From positions 4,402,001-4,466,000 of the forward strand of contig NZ_CP130427.1 of the NCBI RefSeq assembly GCF_030518795.1: DNA of 64,000 nucleotides. Direction: 5' to 3'. Both the position numbers and the translations under genes were made by a program. Each line of letters begins with the position of its first letter. The first letter of the stretch is position 1. Under the pieces are notes generated by a model. It saw nothing but the letters and a program-made list of their open reading frames with translations, ran no database searches and had not been told where the DNA came from. This document shows positions 58,333-64,000 of this stretch, one piece after another. The stretch is from Micromonospora sp. NBRC 110009. GTDB lineage: Bacteria; Actinomycetota; Actinomycetes; Mycobacteriales; Micromonosporaceae.

Positions 58333-60537
58333 ATGCCGTCTTCCCGGTCGCCGCTGTCGCGGCTCCTCACCGTGCTCCTCGCCGGCGTCCTCGCCGGCCT
58401 GGCCCTCGCGGTCGCCGCGCTCCCCGGCAACCTGCTCGGCGGGTTCGCCGCCAAGGCGGCCCTGGGCGCGTACGCGGAACTGCCCGACGCGCTGCGCACC
58501 CCCGCGCAGCCCCAGCGCTCCTACCTCTACGCCAACGACGGCAAGACCCTGATCACCACGTTCTACGACGTCAACCGCACCGACGTGCCGCTCGCCGAGA
58601 TCGCGCCGGTGATGCGGCAGGCGATCGTCGCGGCCGAGGACCGCCGCTTCTACCAGCACGGCGGCGCCGACCTGCGCGGCATCGCCCGCGCTCTGGTCGC
58701 CAACGTCAAGGGCGGCGGCACCGAGCAGGGCGGCTCCACGCTGACCATGCAGTACGTCCGCAACGTGCTCAAGACCGATCCCACCCGCACCGCCGAGGAG
58801 CGGCAGGCCGCCACCGAGCAGACCGTCGGGCGCAAGCTCCAGGAGATCCGGTACGCCGGCGCGCTGGAGAAGACCCTCAGCAAGGACGAGATCCTCAACC
58901 GCTACCTCAACATCGCCTACTTCGGCTCCGGCGCGTACGGCGTCGCCGCGGCCAGCCAGCGCTACTTCGGCAAGGCCCCGGGGGACCTGACCCTGGGCGA
59001 GGCGGCCCTGCTCGCCGGCCTGGTCCAGTCGCCCGACGAGTACAGCCCGATCGACGGGGACAAGGAGCAGGCCCTCGCCCGTCGGGCGTACGTGCTCGAC
59101 TCGATGGCCTCCACCGGCGCGATCACCGCGCAGCAGGCCGCGGCGGCGAAGGCGGAGAAGCTGACCCTGCACCCGACCGCCCAGCCCAACGGCTGCACCG
59201 CGGTCGCCCAGGGGCACGACGACTGGGGCTTCTTCTGCGACTACCTGCGGCAGTGGTGGCTCGGCCAGCCGGCGTTCGGCAACACCGTCAAGGAGCGCGA
59301 GCAGGCGCTGCGCCGGGGCGGCTACACCGTGATCACCTCGCTGGACCCGAAGGTCCAGCAGACCGCCCAGCAGCAGGCCACCAAGGTCTACGGGTACGAC
59401 AACAAGCGCGCCCTGCCGATCGCCGCGGTCGAGCCGGGCACCGGCCGGGTGCTCGCCATGGCCGTCAACCGGCACTACAGCCTGGCCGACAACCCGGCCG
59501 GGCAGGCCAACCACCCGAACACCGTCAACCCGCTGATCTCCGGTGGCGCCAGCGTCGACGGCTACCAGGCCGGCTCGACCTTCAAGCTGTTCACCATGCT
59601 CGCCGCGCTGGAGGCCGGCAAGCCGCTCGCCACCGGCTTCGACGCCCCGGCCAAGCTGCCCACCCGGTACGGCTCGGACGCCGAAGGCAACTGCGACGGC
59701 AAGTGGTGCCCGGCCAACGCCAACCCGGAGTGGATGGACGGCTACCGGATGATGTGGGACGGCTTCGGCCGCTCCGTGAACACCTACTTCGTCTGGCTGG
59801 CCGAGCAGGTCGGCGAGGACAAGGTGGTGGAGATGGCGCAGCGGCTCGGCATCACCTTCCGGGCCGGCTCCGACGCCGACTTCGCGAAGAACGACGCCGA
59901 GAACTGGGGCGCCTTCACCCTCGGCGTGGCCGCCACCACGCCACTCGACCTGGCCAACGCGTACGCCACCGTGGCCGCCGAGGGGACGTACTGCACCCCG
60001 CAGCCGGTGGTCTCGGTGACCGCGGCCAACGGCGAGAAGGTCGACGTCGGCCAGCCCTCCTGCAAGAAGGTGCTGGACACCGACGTGGCCCGGGCCGCCA
60101 CCGACGCCGCCCGCTGCCCGGTCGGCCAGCAGTCCGCGTTCGGCCAGTGCAACGGCGGCACCGCCACCGGCGTCGACCGGATCGTCGGCCGGCCGGTCGC
60201 CGGCAAGACCGGTAGCTCCGAGCAGAACGCCACCGAGACCTTCGTCGGGTTCACCCCGCAGGTGGCCGTCGCCGGCATCGCCGCCAACCCCGACGACTCG
60301 ACCGACCTGGTCGGCTCGGCGGTGCAGGCCAAGGTGATCGACGCGGTCGCCCGGGTGATCCGGACCGCGGTCGACGGCAAGCCGGTGAAGGACTTCACCG
60401 CGCCGAGCCGGGAACTGGCCGGCAACCCGCAGCGTCCCCAGCCGCGCCCCACGCCGACGCCGGAGCCCCGGCAGCAGCAGGACCGCGGCCTCCCGTCGGA
60501 CCTCCTGCGCTGGCTCCAGGGCCGCGGCCGCGGCTGA
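58333..60537 (+). CDS. class A bifunctional penicillin-binding protein
   Basis: 734-residue peptidoglycan synthase. N-terminal TM helix (LLTVLLAGVLAGLALAVAAL), then a family 51 glycosyltransferase with catalytic Glu in AAEDRRFYQH and the GGSTLTMQYVRN segment. The transpeptidase domain has SxxK in AGSTFKLF, SxN in GRSVNTYF and KTG in AGKTGSSEQN. It polymerises lipid II and cross-links glycan strands at the outer face of the membrane. The Pro/Thr-rich tail ends at PTPTPEPRQQQ. ATG 58333 has GGAG upstream. Confidence 0.94.
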   Translation: MPSSRSPLSRLLTVLLAGVLAGLALAVAALPGNLLGGFAAKAALGAYAELPDALRTPAQPQRSYLYANDGKTLITTFYDVNRTDVPLAEIAPVMRQAIVAAEDRRFYQHGGADLRGIARALVANVKGGGTEQGGSTLTMQYVRNVLKTDPTRTAEERQAATEQTVGRKLQEIRYAGALEKTLSKDEILNRYLNIAYFGSGAYGVAAASQRYFGKAPGDLTLGEAALLAGLVQSPDEYSPIDGDKEQALARRAYVLDSMASTGAITAQQAAAAKAEKLTLHPTAQPNGCTAVAQGHDDWGFFCDYLRQWWLGQPAFGNTVKEREQALRRGGYTVITSLDPKVQQTAQQQATKVYGYDNKRALPIAAVEPGTGRVLAMAVNRHYSLADNPAGQANHPNTVNPLISGGASVDGYQAGSTFKLFTMLAALEAGKPLATGFDAPAKLPTRYGSDAEGNCDGKWCPANANPEWMDGYRMMWDGFGRSVNTYFVWLAEQVGEDKVVEMAQRLGITFRAGSDADFAKNDAENWGAFTLGVAATTPLDLANAYATVAAEGTYCTPQPVVSVTAANGEKVDVGQPSCKKVLDTDVARAATDAARCPVGQQSAFGQCNGGTATGVDRIVGRPVAGKTGSSEQNATETFVGFTPQVAVAGIAANPDDSTDLVGSAVQAKVIDAVARVIRTAVDGKPVKDFTAPSRELAGNPQRPQPRPTPTPEPRQQQDRGLPSDLLRWLQGRGRG

Positions 60538-60543
60538 GTAGTT

Positions 60544-60591
60544 AGGAAGGGGCCCCTGCTATAACGGAGGCGTTAACAAGGGGCCCCTCCT
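60544..60591. terminator. terminator hairpin, GGGGCCCCT family
   Basis: Stem AGGA(A)GGGGCCCCT (60544-60557) with AGGGGCCCCTCCT (60579-60591), one bulged A. An inner TAACG-GAGG-CGTTA stem lies in the loop. Between converging PBP and GNAT genes. Core shared with 50314-50362. Confidence 0.75.
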
Positions 60592-60597
60592 TACCGC

Positions 60598-61020
60598 TCA
60601 GCCGCGAAGCGGGCGGGGGCCGACGCGGAACATGCCGGTCATGTCGTCGGGCACCGCGTAGCCGAACCGGCGGTAGAGGCTGACCGAGCCGCCGGTCGCG
60701 AAGAGGCCGACGAAGGTACGCGACGACGCCCGGCCGGCGATCCACTCCTCCAGCCGGGCGAGGATCGCCGCGCCCACCCCGCGCCGCTGCCGCTCCGGAA
60801 CCACCGCCAGGTCCTGCAGGTAGTAGTAGATCGCCCCGTCGCCGACCAGCCGGCCCAGCCCGATCACCCGGTCGCCCTCGACCGCCACCACGGCGTGCAG
60901 CGAGGCGGCCAGCGACGCCGGGATCGCCGCCGGGTCGTACGCGTCGGTCCAGCCGACCGCCGTGGTCACGGTGACAAACTCCTCGACCGTGGGCAGCCGG
61001 TCCTCCAGGCGGTACTCCAC
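60598..61020 (-). CDS. GNAT-family N-acetyltransferase
   Basis: 140-residue acetyltransferase with the acetyl-CoA-binding VVPERQRRGVGAAIL and a final RRFGYAV strand. Substrate unknown. ATG 61020 leaves 9 bp to the thymidylate-kinase-like gene upstream (same strand), so they are probably one unit. Confidence 0.88.
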   Translation of the reverse strand: MEYRLEDRLPTVEEFVTVTTAVGWTDAYDPAAIPASLAASLHAVVAVEGDRVIGLGRLVGDGAIYYYLQDLAVVPERQRRGVGAAILARLEEWIAGRASSRTFVGLFATGGSVSLYRRFGYAVPDDMTGMFRVGPRPLRG

Positions 61021-61029
61021 GATCGGAAT

Positions 61030-61632
61030 CTAACGCCCGACCAGCGCCGACACCGCCCGGTCCAGCGCCGTCGCCACCTCGTCCGGCCCGCCGTCCCCGT
61101 CCAGCACCACGAACGACCCGTACTCCGGCAGCGCCCGGTAGGCCGCGTCCAGCGCCCGCAGGTGCGCCAGCTCCTCGGTGTCGATGCCGCGGTCCGCCAC
61201 CCGCCGCTGCGCCACCTCGGGCGAGGTGGCCAGGAAGCAGACCACCGCCGGGCGCGGGAAGATCCGGTACGCCGCGCGGACCGTCCGCCGTCCCCGGTCG
61301 CCCCGGGCCGCCATGATCACTTCCTGGCACCAGGTCCACCGGTCCAGCACGGCCACCCGCCCGGTCAGCCGGGTCACCAGCACCGTGCGCGCCATCGCCA
61401 CCGCGCGGACCGTCGCCTCCAGAACGGGATAGAGGGTCCGGCCGAACAGCGCCACCCCGTCCGCCCGGCCGAGCGCCCGGGCGAGCCGGTTCCACAGCGG
61501 CCGGCCACCGGCGTTCTCGAAGTACGTCGCCGGCACGCCGCCCTCGGACAGCCGGCGGGCCAGGGCCCGGGCCTGGGTGCTCTTGCCGGAGCCGTCGACA
61601 CCAACCAGGGCGATCATCAGGGGACGGGTCAC
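61030..61632 (-). CDS. thymidylate kinase-like protein
   Basis: 200-residue P-loop kinase: GVDGSGKST Walker A, DRW near residue 102, and a LID-like Arg-rich segment (MAARGDRGRRTVRAAYR). Resembles dTMP kinases and related nucleoside-monophosphate kinases, but it differs enough from Tmk that the call is general. Start GTG 61632; ATG 61617 is five residues shorter. No good ribosome site for either. Confidence 0.78.
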   Translation of the reverse strand: MTRPLMIALVGVDGSGKSTQARALARRLSEGGVPATYFENAGGRPLWNRLARALGRADGVALFGRTLYPVLEATVRAVAMARTVLVTRLTGRVAVLDRWTWCQEVIMAARGDRGRRTVRAAYRIFPRPAVVCFLATSPEVAQRRVADRGIDTEELAHLRALDAAYRALPEYGSFVVLDGDGGPDEVATALDRAVSALVGR

Positions 61633-61767
61633 GCCGTCGGACGGTAGCCGGCCGGGGCAAGCGCGCCCGGCAAAAAAATCCGGCCCGGCTGTCGGATCGT
61701 GACCGGCGGCTCCGACCCACCGGTGAGCGCGCCCGCCGGGGCGCACCGGTACGCCGAGGAGCACACC

Positions 61768-62328
61768 ATGGGAAAGATCATTTACTGGGTGCACCAGTCG
61801 ATCGACGGCTTCATCGAGGGGCCGAACGGCGAGTTCGACTGGCCGGTGATGGGGGAGGAGCTGTCCGCGTACTCCATCGGGCTGACCGAGCGGGCCGGCG
61901 CGTTCGCCTACGGCCGCCGGGTCTGGGAGATGATGTCCTGGTACTGGCCGCGTGCCGAGTCGATGTCCGACCACCCGCACAACCTGGCGTTCGCGCCGAT
62001 CTGGCGGCGTACCCCGAAGGTGGTCGTCTCCCGCACGCTGACCGGCGCGGACTGGGACGCCCGGGTGGTCGGCGGCGGCGACCTCGCCAAGGAGGTCGCC
62101 GAGGTCCGCGAGCAGATCGACGGCGACCTGCTGCTCACCGGCGGTACCGGCGCGGCGGCCGCGCTGAGCGCGCTCGGCCTGATCGACGAGTACCAGATGG
62201 TGGTGCACCCGGTGCTGCTCGGCGGCGGCAAGCGGGTGCTGCCGGACACCGACCGGCTCGACCTGCGGCTCGCGGAGAGCCGGGCCTTCGACGGGCGGTC
62301 GGTGCTGCTGCGCTACGTCCGGGCGTGA
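61768..62328 (+). CDS. DHFR-fold reductase (RibD C-terminal domain type)
   Basis: 186-residue dihydrofolate-reductase-fold protein: IIYWVHQSIDGFIEGPNGEFDW at the N-terminus and LLLTGGTGAAAALSALGLIDEYQ and HPVLLGGGKRVLP later, typical of stand-alone RibD_C proteins. Expected NADPH-dependent reductase with unknown substrate; it is not DHFR or RibD itself by context. ATG 61768 follows GAGGAGC. Its TGA is followed by the methyltransferase gene. Confidence 0.87.
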   Translation: MGKIIYWVHQSIDGFIEGPNGEFDWPVMGEELSAYSIGLTERAGAFAYGRRVWEMMSWYWPRAESMSDHPHNLAFAPIWRRTPKVVVSRTLTGADWDARVVGGGDLAKEVAEVREQIDGDLLLTGGTGAAAALSALGLIDEYQMVVHPVLLGGGKRVLPDTDRLDLRLAESRAFDGRSVLLRYVRA

Positions 62329-62345
62329 CCGGGCAGAATCGTGCC

Positions 62346-63167
62346 GTGCCCGTCCACGAGATCACCGACCCCGACGACGACCGGATCGCCGACTACCGCG
62401 CGTTGACCGACGTCGAGCTGCGTACCCGCTGGGAGCCGCCGCACGGCCTGTTCATCGCCGAGGGGGAGCTGGTGCTGCGGCGGGCGCTGCGGGCCGGCTA
62501 CCCGGCCCGGTCGTACCTGGTCGACGCGAAGCGGGTGGACCAGCTCACCGACCTGGACACCGGGGACGCGCCGGTCTACACGGCCACCCCGGAGGTGCTC
62601 CAGCGGGCCACCGGCTTCCACGTGCACCGGGGCGTGCTCGCCTCGTTCCACCGCAAGCCGCTGCCCAGCGCCGCCGAGGTGCTCGACACCGCCCGGCGGG
62701 TGGTGATCCTGGAGGACGTCAACAACCACACCAACCTCGGCGCGGTCTTCCGGGGAGCCGCCGCGCTCGGCATCGACGCGGTGCTGCTATCGCCGTCTTG
62801 CGCCGATCCGCTGTACCGGCGCAGCGTGCGGGTCAGCATGGGGGAGGTCTTCGCGGTGCCGTACGCCAAGCTCGAGCGCTGGCCCGCGGGTTTGGACCAG
62901 GTGCGGGAAGCGGGCTTCACCGTGCTCGCCATGACGCCGGCTCCGGACGCCGTACCGATCCAGCGGTTGATTCCGGCGCAGCGCGAGCGGGCGGCGTTGC
63001 TGCTGGGAGCCGAGGGTCCGGGCCTCACCGCGGCGGCCCAGTCCGCCAGCGACGTACGGGTGGTCATTCCGATGCGGCGTGGAGTGGACTCGTTGAACGT
63101 CGCCGCCGCTGCGGCGGTGGCGTTCTGGGAACTGGGTCGGGACGACCCGCCGTTCGGCACGGGGTAG
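62346..63167 (+). CDS. SpoU/TrmH-family RNA 2'-O-methyltransferase
   Basis: 273-residue SPOUT methyltransferase. Motif 1 ILEDVNNHTNLGAVFRGAAAL, motif 2 LLLGAEGPGLT and motif 3 IPMRRGVDSLNVAAAAAV form the knot that binds S-adenosylmethionine. The N-terminal ~100 residues are the substrate-binding domain. It methylates a ribose in rRNA or tRNA; the target is not predictable. GTG 62346 is chosen; GTG 62325 in the same frame would overlap the previous stop and add seven residues. Confidence 0.85.
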   Translation: MPVHEITDPDDDRIADYRALTDVELRTRWEPPHGLFIAEGELVLRRALRAGYPARSYLVDAKRVDQLTDLDTGDAPVYTATPEVLQRATGFHVHRGVLASFHRKPLPSAAEVLDTARRVVILEDVNNHTNLGAVFRGAAALGIDAVLLSPSCADPLYRRSVRVSMGEVFAVPYAKLERWPAGLDQVREAGFTVLAMTPAPDAVPIQRLIPAQRERAALLLGAEGPGLTAAAQSASDVRVVIPMRRGVDSLNVAAAAAVAFWELGRDDPPFGTG

Positions 63168-63179
63168 CCGCCGCTTCGC

Positions 63180-63208
63180 TTGCATGACCATGCGATTCGA
63201 TGCATAAT
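63180..63208 (+). promoter_or_regulatory. argG promoter (leaderless) with ARG-box-like repeats
   Basis: TTGCAT (63180-63185), 17 bp, CATAAT (63203-63208): a sigma-70-type promoter whose predicted start is at 63215-63216, i.e. at the GTG start codon. Around it are TGCAT-type half sites: TTGCAT, CATGC (63189-63193) and ATGCAT (63200-63205), in an inverted arrangement resembling actinobacterial ARG boxes bound by ArgR. Confidence 0.55.
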
Positions 63209-63215
63209 CTTCCTC

Positions 63216-64000
63216 GTGTCCAAGGTCCTCACCTCCCTGCCCACCGGCGAACGTGTCGGCATCGCCTTCTCCGGCGGCCTCGACACCTCGGTCGCGGTCG
63301 CGTGGATGCGCGACAAGGGTGCCGTTCCCTGCGCCTACACCGCCGACATCGGCCAGTACGACGAGCCCGACATCGCCTCGGTGCCGGGTCGCGCGCTCAG
63401 CTACGGCGCGGAGGTCGCCCGCCTGGTCGACTGCCGCGCCGCCCTGGTTGAGGAGGGCCTGGCGGCGTTGACCTGCGGGGCCTTCCACATCCGCTCGGGC
63501 GGGCGGGCGTACTTCAACACCACCCCGCTGGGCCGGGCCGTGACCGGGACCCTGCTGGTTCGGGCGATGATCTCCGACGACGTCCAGATCTGGGGCGACG
63601 GCTCGACCTTCAAGGGCAACGACATCGAGCGGTTCTACCGGTACGGCCTGCTGGCCAACCCGCAGCTGCGCATCTACAAGCCGTGGCTCGACACCGACTT
63701 CGTCACCGAACTGGGTGGGCGTAAGGAGATGTCGGAGTGGCTGCTCGAACGCGGCCTGCCGTATCGGGACAGCACCGAAAAGGCATACTCCACCGACGCC
63801 AACATCTGGGGCGCCACGCACGAGGCGAAGACACTCGAGCACCTCGACACCGGCATCGAGACGGTCAACCCGATCATGGGAGTCCGGTTCTGGGACCTGT
63901 CGGTGGAGATCCCGACCGAGGATGTCACGATCGGCTTCGACCAGGGGCGCCCGGTGACGATCAATGGCAAGGAGTTCGGCAGCCCCGTCGACCTGGTGCT
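63216..64000 (+). CDS. argG: argininosuccinate synthase, 3'-truncated by window edge
   Basis: 261 codons visible, reading on past the window end. Converts citrulline + Asp + ATP to argininosuccinate. The ATP-pyrophosphatase loop is FSGGLDTSVA near residue 20. RAYFNTTPLGRAVTGTLL and WGDGSTFKGNDIERFYRYG match the E. coli-type longer ArgG (about 450 residues) rather than the ~400-residue type usual near argC-J-B-D in actinomycetes. GTG 63216 has no ribosome site but lies at the predicted transcription start. The other arg genes are not in the window. Confidence 0.93.
   Translation, partial: MSKVLTSLPTGERVGIAFSGGLDTSVAVAWMRDKGAVPCAYTADIGQYDEPDIASVPGRALSYGAEVARLVDCRAALVEEGLAALTCGAFHIRSGGRAYFNTTPLGRAVTGTLLVRAMISDDVQIWGDGSTFKGNDIERFYRYGLLANPQLRIYKPWLDTDFVTELGGRKEMSEWLLERGLPYRDSTEKAYSTDANIWGATHEAKTLEHLDTGIETVNPIMGVRFWDLSVEIPTEDVTIGFDQGRPVTINGKEFGSPVDLV

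Overview
The window is about 72% GC chromosomal DNA of an actinomycete. It is most like Micromonospora or Salinispora (Micromonosporaceae). This rests on GTG starts, GTGA/ATGA stop-start overlaps, a four-gene conservon, an InhA-type enoyl reductase, a Cys-rich actinobacterial ferrochelatase and GGGGCCCCT-core terminator hairpins. Genus is an inference. I see no rRNA, tRNA, CRISPR array, insertion sequence or prophage. The first and last genes are cut by the window edges.

Layout. 1-3564: end of a diterpenoid cluster (cytochrome P450, class I diterpene synthase, class II diterpene cyclase), translationally coupled. 3657-7585: complete conservon (sensor kinase, Roadblock, DUF742, GTPase). 7616-9220: ECF41 sigma factor divergent from its carboxymuconolactone-decarboxylase partner, with matching promoters in the gap. 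9335-13162: aconitase, a possible 32-codon ORF and a DedA membrane protein. 13236-14266: secreted C39-like protein preceded by four ~70-bp tandem units, each holding GGAAT-N18-GTT, the SigR/SigH promoter pattern. 14468-16980: small enzymes. 17017-21263: PLP decarboxylase (histidine decarboxylase-like), a Pro/Gly/Tyr-rich protein and an APC permease. 21741-28871: two tandem membrane-anchored CBM2-like proteins, then a secreted 1832-residue amylopullulanase with two GH13 domains. 28951-33349: two parallel beta-helix surface proteins sharing an apparently identical 1800-bp tract but with different N-termini.

33647-39523: Xaa-Pro aminopeptidase, asparagine synthetase, sugar kinase and Bcr/CflA exporter; the exporter is divergent from a MarR regulator (39597-40052). 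40159-44922: metallo-hydrolase, thioesterase, PAP2 protein, two PH-domain membrane proteins and a Cys-containing small protein. 45164-48197: MoxR-DUF58-VWA operon. 48228-48582: minus-strand 28-residue membrane peptide behind a 17-codon leader ORF whose ribosome site lies in a hairpin. 48814-52266: FabG, InhA-type reductase, ferrochelatase and HAD phosphatase. 52279-58163: two conserved proteins of unknown role, a serine hydrolase, an NfeD/SPFH pair and a membrane protein. 58333-63167: bifunctional penicillin-binding protein, GNAT, thymidylate-kinase-like enzyme, DHFR-fold reductase and SpoU methyltransferase. 63216-end: argG, apparently leaderless.

How the genes work together. Most of the window is stable core metabolism (TCA cycle, fatty-acid elongation, heme, Asn and Arg synthesis, cell wall). 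The accessory parts are the diterpenoid edge, the starch/carbohydrate-binding block and the duplicated beta-helix proteins. The strongest regulatory signals are the SigR-like promoter array, the twin ECF41 promoters, the palindrome shared by the beta-helix genes, the Shine-Dalgarno-sequestering hairpin near 48580 and the leaderless argG promoter.
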